Part shown: positions 7,401 to 14,083 of the stretch, in pieces
Position numbering within the stretch: position 1 is the first letter of the stretch
Layout of the letters: every line of letters begins with the position of its first letter
NCBI GenBank assembly: GCA_947624535.1
Contig: CANQKU010000002.1
Span: 1 to 22,438 of the forward strand
Direction: 5' to 3'
DNA: 22,438 bases
DNA from: an uncultured Bacilli bacterium
GTDB lineage: Bacteria > Bacillota_I > Bacilli_A > RF39 > UBA660
Translations under genes and position numbers: made by a program
Notes under the pieces: generated by a model
Database searches by the model: none
What the model was told of the DNA's origin: nothing
What the model saw: only the letters and a program-made list of their open reading frames with translations

Positions 7401-9061
7401 CTCTAGGTGAAGAATTACCAAATATTGTTAAATACATTATTCAAACTGCTAATAACGAAAACATAGTTATCCCACAATTATGGCTAGATAAAATACCTGA
7501 CTTAATTTATATTGAACAGTTAAAGAAAAAATACCAATATCAAACTAAAGAAGAAATTGAACTTGTAATTGGTGAGTATGATGATCCTGATAATCAAAAA
7601 CAATACTTACTTACATTATCATTGTCTAATGATGGAAATACAATTATTTTTGGATCAGCTGGCTCAGGTAAAGAATTATTAATTTCAAGTATTTTGTATT
7701 CAGCAATTACTAATTATAACCCAAATCAAATTAATTTCTATGTTTTAGATTTTGGAGCTGAAACGTTAAAAATGTTTGAAAAAGCTCCTCAAGTTGGTGG
7801 TGTATTATCATCTAATGACTCTGAAAAAATAGAAAATTTATTTAAAATGTTAAATCAAATTATTGAAGAGAGGAAAAAACTTTTTGCTGACTATAATGGC
7901 TCATATCAGTTTTATATAGAACATAGTAATAAAACTATTCCAATGATTGAGGTAATTATCAATAATTATGAGGCATTTGAAGAGTCTTATGAAGACTACA
8001 CAGACTTAATTGTACAACTAAGTAGAGAGGGTAGTAAGTATGGCGTAAACTTTTTACTATCAACAAGTAGTACTAATGCAGTTCGTTATCGTTTGAGACA
8101 AAACTTCAAGAAAAATATATGCTTACAATTTAATGATCGCTCTGACTATAGTGATATTATTTCTAAAGTTGGTAAAAAAGTACCATCTAAGATTTATGGT
8201 AGAGGTTTAATTGAGGGTGAGGGTGTCTATGAATTTCAAACTGCTTATCCATATTATCCAGAAAAATTAGCTGACTATATCAAAGTAATTTCTACTAGAC
8301 TTCGTAGTATATGTAAATCATCTGCTACTAAAATTCCAGTCTTACCAGAAGCTGTTACAATTGACTTTGTCGAAGAAAAAATTGGTAAACTAAATACTAT
8401 CCCAGTTGGAATTGCTAAAAATGATTTAGATATTTCTACTTTTGACTTTAAAGAAAATTCAATCTCTGTTATTACTGCTAATGACTATTATGGTGAAAAA
8501 AGATTTATTAAAGCTTTAATTAAATTAATTACTAAAGTACCATATCAAAAAGTTGCTGTAATTGATGCTAGTAAGTTATTTACTAATCAAAATATTGCTG
8601 ATAGTTATATAAATAGTAATTTTGATAAGATTTGTGAAGTAATTTCAAAAAATAATGAGAAACAAAAACAAATTTACGAAGCTAATGACTATAATGAGAC
8701 TTCATTAAAAGATTTTGAAAAGACTACTTATTTTATCATAGGTCTTTCAGTATTTTTAACACGTATTAGTGAAGAAAATAAAAAAGCATTCTTTAATGCG
8801 TTAACTACTAGTAAAGAATATAATGTTGATAACTTTATTATTGTAGAGACTACTGATAAATTAAAAACTTATGCATATGAAGATTGGTATAAAAATTCTT
8901 TTGATGACTCATTTGGAATTTGGCTTGGAAATGGAATTGCTGATCAATATTCATTTAAACTTACTTCGATGCCAAGAACTCTTCGTGAAGAAATTCCTGA
9001 GGGATTTGGATATGTTATAAAAAATGGTAAGGCAACATTAGTAAAATTAGTAATAGATTAG
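4466..9061 (+). CDS. essC: EssC, membrane ATPase of a type VIIb secretion system
   Basis: A 1531-residue FtsK/SpoIIIE-family secretion motor. Residues 1-90 resemble the first, degenerate FHA domain. Residues 105-185 form a clear FHA domain (IIIGND, SKQHAKL, NSKYGTYVN). Two membrane helices lie at about 258-285 and 295-318, followed by a basic coiled stretch. ATPase domain 1 is intact: Walker A GMTGSGKSE near 716 and Walker B FIISDEFAEL near 838. Domain 2 is altered: Walker A reads GSAGSGKE near 1063, with Glu replacing Ser/Thr, and the Walker B region reads VIINNYEAF, with Asn where family members have IDNYD. Domain 3 (from about 1330) has no recognisable P-loop (TANDYYGEKRF). ATG 4466 is chosen over GTG 4457 because GGGGTG (4454-4459) is its ribosome binding site. 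The gene is first in an operon with the three small genes that follow. Confidence 0.93.
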   Translation: MIIRLIKKTKIYNFSLPNKIFGNYWIKDDDKSGNERNLINVEAVDGKWKIKSDFETKIMSGNKELEYAYLKEYSLYFLKVNTDGEYVILYCSPSLDPQINKLSVNRQGEIIIGNDTNAHINYSYPLVSKQHAKLTYSNGMWTIKDLNSKYGTYVNNYAITSKTLSYGDIIFILGLKIIVMKDYIVINNISNIVSYDSNTFSLSNEIIQEQIVMDEAEDENVEFYNENDFFFRSPRFKSKIEPVEINVEDPPEREKPNEMPMIYTVGPMLTMAMSSMVMGYSSLSGVINGTMKLSTALPTLVMTFGMIMTMLLWPLLSDKYQKRQQKKREALRQSKYREYIEQRHQEIIAQMKIQRQILIDNYLPLDVVKSIIESKKRNLWEREINQEDFLDLRLGIGSKELEGNITFPEKRFSLDEDDLKEFVLKVASESRMLVDVPISLSFVKNYITAIIGEGKQKQKFIEGLILQLIAFHSYDDLKIVLFTNEKNSSLWEYLKILPHCWSNDRTIRYFATNDDEMKELSLYLEKEFQHRKFSGDTNQLNDKDYSYYKLYYFVITDDYKLVRDLDIIKDIASQDFNLGFSLTVISPKITNLPNECKTFISIGDLKSGVFESELVSKKQKEFVADFDSTLNLFKYAKILANIPIEVEKLEKNIPDTITFLELYNVGMIEQLNILNRWKSNDPTKSLQVPIGVDKNGDQFKLDLHEKFYGPHGLIAGMTGSGKSELIITYILSMAVNFHPYEVSFVLIDYKGGGLAGVFQNKENNVKLPHIAGTITNLDTIEMNRALSSIQSELRRRQRMFNKARDELNESTIDIYKYQRLYREGKVDEPISHLFIISDEFAELKSQQPDFMDQLISTARIGRSLGVHLILATQKPAGVVDDQIWSNSKFKICLKVQDRSDSLDMIKCPDAASLKNPGRFYLLVGYNELFALGQSAWAGAQYYPTEKRKKRIDTDVNFIDNVGNIVKSLGTTQAQTPVQSLGEELPNIVKYIIQTANNENIVIPQLWLDKIPDLIYIEQLKKKYQYQTKEEIELVIGEYDDPDNQKQYLLTLSLSNDGNTIIFGSAGSGKELLISSILYSAITNYNPNQINFYVLDFGAETLKMFEKAPQVGGVLSSNDSEKIENLFKMLNQIIEERKKLFADYNGSYQFYIEHSNKTIPMIEVIINNYEAFEESYEDYTDLIVQLSREGSKYGVNFLLSTSSTNAVRYRLRQNFKKNICLQFNDRSDYSDIISKVGKKVPSKIYGRGLIEGEGVYEFQTAYPYYPEKLADYIKVISTRLRSICKSSATKIPVLPEAVTIDFVEEKIGKLNTIPVGIAKNDLDISTFDFKENSISVITANDYYGEKRFIKALIKLITKVPYQKVAVIDASKLFTNQNIADSYINSNFDKICEVISKNNEKQKQIYEANDYNETSLKDFEKTTYFIIGLSVFLTRISEENKKAFFNALTTSKEYNVDNFIIVETTDKLKTYAYEDWYKNSFDDSFGIWLGNGIADQYSFKLTSMPRTLREEIPEGFGYVIKNGKATLVKLVID

Positions 9062-9070
9062 GAGGAGCTT

Positions 9071-9328
9071 ATGAACCAACAAAAAATATTATTGGAGGTT
9101 TTTGTACCACTAATAGAAGAAGAATATGATATTTTTGTTCCTGTTAATAAGACAATGGGTACTATTAAAAAAGTAATTGAAAAAGGTATTACTGACTTAT
9201 CTGATAATCAATATATAGCTAATAAGAGTAGTAATTTGTATAGTAAAGAAACTGGTAATATTTATGATGTTAATTTAAAATTAACAGAAACTGACTTAAA
9301 AAATGGATCTCAAATTATTTTAATTTAA
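9071..9328 (+). CDS. esaB: YukD/EsaB-like ubiquitin-fold protein of the type VII system
   Basis: An 85-residue protein with the alternating strand pattern of the YukD family: an N-terminal strand pair (ILLEVFVPLIEEEYDIFVP), a helix (TMGTIKKVIEKGITDL), then strands ending in LKNGSQIILI. YukD/EsaB is a small cytoplasmic ubiquitin-like component found with EssC in Gram-positive type VII systems and needed for secretion in several of them. There is no Gly-Gly tail, as expected for YukD. The ribosome binding site AGGAGG overlaps the essC stop codon, so the gene is tightly coupled to essC. Assignment rests on size, fold pattern and position; sequence identity with known members looks low. Confidence 0.78.
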   Translation: MNQQKILLEVFVPLIEEEYDIFVPVNKTMGTIKKVIEKGITDLSDNQYIANKSSNLYSKETGNIYDVNLKLTETDLKNGSQIILI

Positions 9329-9345
9329 TGAATAGGAGGCTAACT

Positions 9346-9543
9346 ATGAATGACTATGAAAAATATGTAACTGAGGTAAATAGAATTTTTTCAATATTAG
9401 AAAAGTTAAAAAACTCATGGACTAATAATGATAGTTTAAATACAATAGAAGAAATTAATGAGTTTAAAAACCCTGTAATTCAGGTTGCCTCTTTTTTAGA
9501 AAAGGAAGCAAAAGACGTAAAAGATGAGGAGATGCTATCATGA
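9346..9543 (+). CDS. Small helical protein of the essC operon (65 aa)
   Basis: 65 residues, predicted as two helices (about residues 3-25 and 32-60) joined by a turn with S-W-T-N-N-D near residue 25. It has no signal peptide or membrane segment. A Trp in the turn between two helices recalls the W-x-G hairpin of WXG100 secretion substrates, but the Gly is absent and the protein is shorter than the usual 100 residues. ATG 9346 is chosen over the ATG at 9328, which overlaps the previous stop, because ATAGGAGG (9332-9339) lies 6 nt before it. The stop overlaps the next start (ATGA). It could be a type VII substrate, a chaperone for one, or a structural part. The family is not recognised. Confidence 0.7.
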   Translation: MNDYEKYVTEVNRIFSILEKLKNSWTNNDSLNTIEEINEFKNPVIQVASFLEKEAKDVKDEEMLS

Positions 9544-9773
9544 TTGGAACAATCTCTTATGAAGAAATGGCTAACTTAGCTACTGACTTATCTAAATCTT
9601 CAATTACTATTAGGCAAATTATGGAAAAGTATAATCCAGATCAAGTTGGTCAAATCTATGACTTTTGTGATACCTTAGATGCCTATTCTAGATTTTTACT
9701 ATCTTATGTTGAACTATATAAAGACTCAGATGAAGCTTTAAAATACATGATTGAAAAAAATAAAGAACTTTAG
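9540..9773 (+). CDS. Small helical protein, last gene of the essC operon (77 aa)
   Basis: 77 residues, all helical in appearance: about 5-28, 35-60 and a short C-terminal helix. It has a Gly-Gln pair in the turn near residue 37 and no membrane segment. Its ATG overlaps the stop codon of the preceding gene (ATGA), indicating translational coupling and a likely fixed ratio of the two products. Size and helical hairpin shape fit small type VII partner or substrate proteins, but there is no W-x-G motif and no clear C-terminal Y-x-x-x-[DE] export signal. The coding end overlaps the left arm of the terminator (9762-9792). Function is unknown; a role with EssC is inferred from the operon. Confidence 0.7.
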   Translation: MIGTISYEEMANLATDLSKSSITIRQIMEKYNPDQVGQIYDFCDTLDAYSRFLLSYVELYKDSDEALKYMIEKNKEL

Positions 9774-9792
9774 TATCAGCTTGAAGTTCTTT
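9762..9792. terminator. Bidirectional terminator between the essC operon and the SpoIID-like gene
   Basis: A perfect 9-bp stem, AAAGAACTT (9762-9770) with AAGTTCTTT (9784-9792), and a 13-nt loop. T runs follow in both directions (TTCTTTTT on the plus strand; the A-rich left flank gives a T run on the minus strand). It sits between convergent genes. The left arm is inside the last codons of the 77-residue gene, and the right arm ends directly before the minus-strand stop. Confidence 0.8.
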
Positions 9793-10848
9793 TTATGTAT
9801 ACTTTTTTATGACTACTTTTGGAAAATAATATTTTAAAATATCTGTGTATGAGCATCCAGTTTTAGCAATCTCATTGGCCCCAAATTGACTTAATCCAAA
9901 TTGATGACCATATCCCTTAGTAATAAATCTTATAAATGTAGGGTTAATAATAATATTAATATCTGTAGATTTTAACCCAAGTAAGTTTCTAAAAGACTTT
10001 CCATCAAAGATTTGTCCTCCTACTTTAATCTCTTTAATATGACTACCATTTTCAAATTTAGTAATTTCAATATGATGAAGATTTTTCTTATCAATTTTTA
10101 AAATATCACTTAGTTGTTGATAATCCATATCCTTAACTTCTAAATAATATGGAGAAGCATAATCCCAAAGACTTAATCTTGACTCTAAATATGGATATTT
10201 AGGATTTTCTTTAGTTTGACCATTATTAGTAATATGGATAAATGGTAGAATATAATTTCCATTAAAACTTGCAAATTCACACTCAGTATCATTGATAGCT
10301 TTTTCCAACTTATTATAAAGAGATTGATATTCACTTAACCAAAAAAATTTATAATATGAAATAGGTTTATATATTTGAAACTCATTAACCGCAGGTATAT
10401 AATTATATTCTTTCATTTGACTATAGGCATAAGTTCTATATAAAACACACAAAGCTTTTAAAGTAGTAAACTCTAAATTAGGAATAGCATTTGTTGCTAA
10501 AACACCAAGTAAATATTCTTTTAAAGTAATCTTAGTTATTATTAATTTATCCATCTTTACTGTAACTAAATAATTATTATGATATTTTTCATTAGTCATC
10601 TTTAATATTTCAATATCATTTTCATTTTTTATCTCTAAAGCTTTTACTACAATTCCATCAATAACTAAATAAACTTTATTTCCCTTGAAGTCAATACTAT
10701 TATTTTTAATAAAATCTTTAGTCTTATTTATTAATAATTGATTATGTTTAGTTTTTCCTAATTCATTTGAAAATTCATAAGTCATAGTAAGATATAAATA
10801 TAATATATCTTCTTTACCATTATTTTTAATTTCATATCTATAAAACAT
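9793..10848 (-). CDS. SpoIID/LytB-family protein lacking the catalytic glutamate
   Basis: About 351 residues. The middle and end match the SpoIID domain: I-T-L-K-E-Y-L-L-G-V-L-A-T, then T-L-K-A-L-C-V-L-Y-R-T-Y-A-Y, I-H-I-T-N-N-G-Q-T and, near the C-terminus, G-Y-G-H-Q-F-G-L-S-Q-F-G-A-N. SpoIID is a lytic transglycosylase that cleaves peptidoglycan glycan strands; its catalytic Glu lies in the A-S-E-M-P motif. Here the gap-free aligned segment is A-T-N-A-I, so Asn (about residue 120) sits in that position. The enzyme may be inactive or act only as a binding protein. No signal peptide or membrane helix is visible at the N-terminus. ATG 10848 is preferred to GTG 10857, since the latter is part of the AGGTGA ribosome binding site. 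It lies 45 nt downstream of the phospholipase gene, probably in one unit. Confidence 0.85.
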   Translation of the reverse strand: MFYRYEIKNNGKEDILYLYLTMTYEFSNELGKTKHNQLLINKTKDFIKNNSIDFKGNKVYLVIDGIVVKALEIKNENDIEILKMTNEKYHNNYLVTVKMDKLIITKITLKEYLLGVLATNAIPNLEFTTLKALCVLYRTYAYSQMKEYNYIPAVNEFQIYKPISYYKFFWLSEYQSLYNKLEKAINDTECEFASFNGNYILPFIHITNNGQTKENPKYPYLESRLSLWDYASPYYLEVKDMDYQQLSDILKIDKKNLHHIEITKFENGSHIKEIKVGGQIFDGKSFRNLLGLKSTDINIIINPTFIRFITKGYGHQFGLSQFGANEIAKTGCSYTDILKYYFPKVVIKKYT

Positions 10849-10892
10849 ATATTTCACCTACAATTAGTATGGGTGAATATTAAATAAATATA

Positions 10893-11867
10893 CTAAAATT
10901 CAAAATATTGTATAGAGTCTTTATTATCACAGTCTAGTCCTGTTACATAACTTTTATTTTGAAAAATCTTATCTATAAAAATAGGTGTATCATTAAATAA
11001 ATATTGATTAACTTTATGAATAATTTGATTAGCTTGCTTCAAGGCTTGACTATATAAGTCAAAAAAACTTTCATTTTTCTTATTATTTTTATTAGTTGGA
11101 TAATACCAAGATTTATGACTTTCATTTAGATAATCTCTTTTAGGAGTATATGGATAGTATGATAAATATTTTAATTGCATAGTAGTTTTAGGTTTTAGTT
11201 TATCTAAAATTTGGTAGCTAAATTTTTTTATGCCATATTTATCAATTCTAAAGAAATCTAGGGCATAAGCCATTTTAGTTAGAGCTTTTTTATAAATATG
11301 AGCCATATTAGAAATTTTATAAGTTTTTAAAAAACTATCGTTAATACAATTAGTTAAACTGTCAGAAAATGGCTTTAAATCAAAACAAAATTTTTTAAAT
11401 TTAATTTGTTTTTGGGAAAGTTTAACCTTTTTTAGTATGACATTATCAAGATATGTTTCTATTTCATTATGAAGACCATTATATTTATAGGTTGTTTTAT
11501 CAAGTTTATTAAATATTCCTGTTTTATAAAAGATGTAGGGATGACATGTGCTATCTAGACAAAAGTGACAAATAAATCCATAAAGATAAGCAAGAGTTTG
11601 TGGATCAAGGTATGACTTTTCTTTTTTCATATAAGTAATTAAATTTGTAAAAAATAAATTGGTATTAGTAGTATGAAATGTATGAGAAAAATCAAGAAGA
11701 TTTTTAGGTGTTTTGATACTAAATATAGAATAAAACATCATTGGATCTGTACTTTGGGCAAACATTAGAAGTGAGGTTTTTTCTTTACTTATTATTCTTT
11801 GATATTTTTTTGGTAAATTTTTATATATGTCTTCAGCAAAAATTGCATGTGTTATAGTAGCGGGCAT
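10893..11867 (-). CDS. Zinc-dependent phospholipase C family protein
   Basis: 324 residues. The sequence has the metal-ligand layout of the zinc-dependent PLC family: H7 in the M-P-A-T-I-T-H start, D41 (QSTDP), H62/H65 (SHTFHT), H101 and D105 (CHFCLDS), H109 (HPY), and H133/E135 (LHNEIE). Known members are secreted and hydrolyse phospholipids, but this subgroup, common in Firmicutes, has no signal peptide; H7 lies almost at the N-terminus, where the catalytic N-terminal Trp of mature PLC would be. Its substrate is therefore open. The C-terminal half is helical and of unknown role. AGGAGGAG stands 5 nt before the ATG. The gene is divergent from the Abi gene and followed by the SpoIID-like gene. 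Confidence 0.82.
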   Translation of the reverse strand: MPATITHAIFAEDIYKNLPKKYQRIISKEKTSLLMFAQSTDPMMFYSIFSIKTPKNLLDFSHTFHTTNTNLFFTNLITYMKKEKSYLDPQTLAYLYGFICHFCLDSTCHPYIFYKTGIFNKLDKTTYKYNGLHNEIETYLDNVILKKVKLSQKQIKFKKFCFDLKPFSDSLTNCINDSFLKTYKISNMAHIYKKALTKMAYALDFFRIDKYGIKKFSYQILDKLKPKTTMQLKYLSYYPYTPKRDYLNESHKSWYYPTNKNNKKNESFFDLYSQALKQANQIIHKVNQYLFNDTPIFIDKIFQNKSYVTGLDCDNKDSIQYFEF

Positions 11868-11932
11868 AATCTCTCCTCCTATTTAATTATATCAAAATTC
11901 ATGAAATTTTCATATTTATTCACGTATTTATA

Positions 11933-11941
11933 TGGTATAAT
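11933..11941 (+). promoter_or_regulatory. Extended -10 promoter of the Abi-htrA unit
   Basis: TGGTATAAT matches TGnTATAAT exactly, 17 nt before the ATG of the Abi gene. No clear -35 is present. The leader is expected to be about 10 nt and includes TTAGGTGAGA as ribosome binding site. The opposite strand of this 91-bp intergenic stretch must also carry the promoter of the phospholipase gene, which I could not place with confidence. Confidence 0.6.
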
Positions 11942-11958
11942 CTATATTAGGTGAGAAT

Positions 11959-12906
11959 ATGGTAGAAAAGAAGTTTAAAACCCTGGATGAACAGATTTCG
12001 ATATTCCGTTCTAAAAATATGGTAATTCATAATGAAGAATATGCCAAGAAAGTTTTACTAAGAGAAAACTATTTTTTCTTAAATGGATATAGACATTTAT
12101 TTTTAAATCCTAATAAAACTTATAAAGATGGAACAACTCTAGAAGAGTTATATAGCTTATTTTTATTTGATAGGACTTTTAGAAATATTTGTTTTAAAAA
12201 TTTACTAATTATTGAAAATAACTTTAAATCTATATTATCTTATCAATTATCAAAGAAGTATGGTTATAAGGAAAAAGAATATTTACGTCCTAAGAATTTT
12301 ACTAATAAACCTGGTAAGCAACGACAAGTTAGTGACTTATTAAAGAAGATGAAAAGACAAATTAGGATTAATAGTAATCAACATGCGGCAACACAACATT
12401 ATGCTGATAATTATGGGTATATTCCCTTATGGATTTTAGTTAAAGTCTTGTCATTTGGAATTGTTAGTGAAATGTATTCAATTTTAAAAGAAGATGATCA
12501 AAAAGCAATTAGTTCTATTTATGAATTATCTCCAGATATATTTGGAATGTATTTACCAATATTAGCTAATTATAGAAATTTATGTGCTCATGAAGATATT
12601 TTATATGAAAATAAAACGCAAAAAGTAATTAATAATACAGTTTATCATCAACTATTAAAAATTCCTAAGAGTAGTGAAGAATATATCTATGGAAAAAATG
12701 ATGTTTTTGCCCTGTTTATTATTATGAAACAGCTATTGGATAAAGAAAAGTTTAATAGTTTAGTAATTGAGACTGACAATGCTATTCAGACACTTTCTTA
12801 TAATTTAAAGACTATTTCTATTGAAGACGTCTTAAAAAGAATGGGATTTCCTAATAATTGGAAAGAATTAAAAAATATTGAGAGGAGTAATGATATTAAT
12901 GAATAA
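11959..12906 (+). CDS. Abi_2 family (AbiD/AbiF-type) HEPN protein
   Basis: 315 residues, matching the Abi_2 pattern: N-terminal K-T-L-D-E-Q-I-S-I-F-R-S-K-N-M and Y-F-F-L-N-G-Y-R near residue 45, then a middle segment with I-E-N-N-F-K-S. The key motif is R206-N-L-C-A-H211 (Y-R-N-L-C-A-H-E), the R-x4-H signature of HEPN ribonucleases. Abi_2 proteins include the lactococcal AbiD and AbiF phage-abortive-infection proteins and are thought to cut RNA. The protein is soluble, with no signal sequence. It is transcribed from its own promoter and its last codons overlap the start of the HtrA gene, so the two are an operon. Anti-phage activity is inferred from the family. No antitoxin protein is adjacent. 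Confidence 0.85.
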   Translation: MVEKKFKTLDEQISIFRSKNMVIHNEEYAKKVLLRENYFFLNGYRHLFLNPNKTYKDGTTLEELYSLFLFDRTFRNICFKNLLIIENNFKSILSYQLSKKYGYKEKEYLRPKNFTNKPGKQRQVSDLLKKMKRQIRINSNQHAATQHYADNYGYIPLWILVKVLSFGIVSEMYSILKEDDQKAISSIYELSPDIFGMYLPILANYRNLCAHEDILYENKTQKVINNTVYHQLLKIPKSSEEYIYGKNDVFALFIIMKQLLDKEKFNSLVIETDNAIQTLSYNLKTISIEDVLKRMGFPNNWKELKNIERSNDINE

Positions 12907-14014
12907 TCAAAAAAATAGTAATTCTAAGTTAATTTTTATTGTGATATTTTCATTTGTGATAGGAGGATTAGTTACAGTTTCTTTGTTAAAATGGACACCT
13001 ATTTTAAATAATTTAACTTCATCTACGACGACTACTATAAGTAGTAATAGTGGGCCAAAGGTATATGAAAAATCTTCATTGGCAGCGTCTATTGCTAAGG
13101 CTTATGATGCAGTAGTTATGATAGAGTCATATCAAGATGGAGAAGAGTATTCAACAGGTACAGGTTTTGTTTATAAAGTTGATGATAAATATGGATATGT
13201 AATGACTAATCAACATGTTATTAGTGACTGTGATAAAGTAGTTTTAGTTTTATCTAATGATGAAAAAGTAGATGCTAAAATAGTTAGTGGTGATGAGTAT
13301 TTAGATATAGCCGTATTGACAATTGATAAGTCAAAAGTCTTACAGGTAGCAACTATTGGGTCTTCTGAAAAAATTCAAATAGGAGATTCCATATTTACAA
13401 TAGGATCTCCTATGGGATATGAATATCGTGGAACAGTAACTTCAGGAATTTTATCAGGTAAGGATAGAATGGTATCTGTTAATGTTTCAAATTCTGCTAA
13501 TAGTGACTGGGTAATGAAAGTATTACAAATTGATGCTGCTATCAACCCAGGAAATAGTGGAGGACCATTACTAAATGTTAATGGGGAAGTAATAGGTGTT
13601 AATTCAATGAAGTTAGTTCAAAATGAAATTGAGGGTATGGGTTTTGCTATTCCTATAGAAATTGCTATGGCACATATTGATGACTTGGAACAAAATAAAA
13701 AAATAGAGTGGCCAGTTTTAGGAATTACAATGGCTAATGTAACTGATATTTCTAATTTATATAGAAATAATATAAAAATTAGTGATAATATTAAACAAGG
13801 TGTTGTAGTAGTAGAAATTTCACAAAACTCAGGAGCTGATCAATCAGATTTAAAGAAGGGTGACGTTATTACTAAATTAAATGATATTGAAGTAAAAGAT
13901 ACAGCTTACTTAAGATATGAATTATATAAAAATAAACCTGGTGATACAATTGAGATTACTTATATTAGAGATGGTAAAGAAAAAACTACAAAGATAAAAC
14001 TAACAAAAAAGTAA
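12899..14014 (+). CDS. htrA: HtrA/DegP-type membrane-anchored serine protease with PDZ domain
   Basis: 371 residues. A single N-terminal membrane helix (about residues 12-34) places the rest outside the cell, followed by a Ser/Thr-rich linker. The trypsin-like domain has the full catalytic triad: H106 (TNQHVI), D136 (LDIAVL) and S220 (NPGNSGGPLL). A C-terminal PDZ domain (about 270-368; GVVVVEISQNSGADQ, LKKGDVITKLND) would recognise unfolded or exported proteins. HtrA proteases serve surface protein quality control. The start is ambiguous: ATG 12899 is 11 nt from AGGAG and ATG 12890 only 2 nt from it; 12899 is preferred. It overlaps the Abi gene by 8 nt. Single-PDZ architecture is normal for Firmicutes. 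Confidence 0.93.
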   Translation: MNNQKNSNSKLIFIVIFSFVIGGLVTVSLLKWTPILNNLTSSTTTTISSNSGPKVYEKSSLAASIAKAYDAVVMIESYQDGEEYSTGTGFVYKVDDKYGYVMTNQHVISDCDKVVLVLSNDEKVDAKIVSGDEYLDIAVLTIDKSKVLQVATIGSSEKIQIGDSIFTIGSPMGYEYRGTVTSGILSGKDRMVSVNVSNSANSDWVMKVLQIDAAINPGNSGGPLLNVNGEVIGVNSMKLVQNEIEGMGFAIPIEIAMAHIDDLEQNKKIEWPVLGITMANVTDISNLYRNNIKISDNIKQGVVVVEISQNSGADQSDLKKGDVITKLNDIEVKDTAYLRYELYKNKPGDTIEITYIRDGKEKTTKIKLTKK

Positions 14015-14017
14015 TAT

Positions 14018-14045
14018 AAAAATACACTTTTGTGAGTGTATTTTT
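14018..14045. terminator. Bidirectional terminator between htrA and the DUF5305-like gene
   Basis: A perfect 11-bp stem, AAAAATACACT (14018-14028) with AGTGTATTTTT (14035-14045), and a 6-nt loop TTTGTG. It has a T tail on the plus strand and an A-rich flank that gives a T tail on the minus strand. It starts 3 nt after the htrA stop and serves two convergent units. Confidence 0.85.
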
Positions 14046-14083
14046 CTTTGACAAATTATTTTTATTTCCAAAAAAATTATTGT

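Noticed and set aside
9328..9345. Earlier ATG for the 65-residue gene
   Set aside because: It overlaps the previous stop codon and contains the AGGAGG that serves the ATG at 9346.
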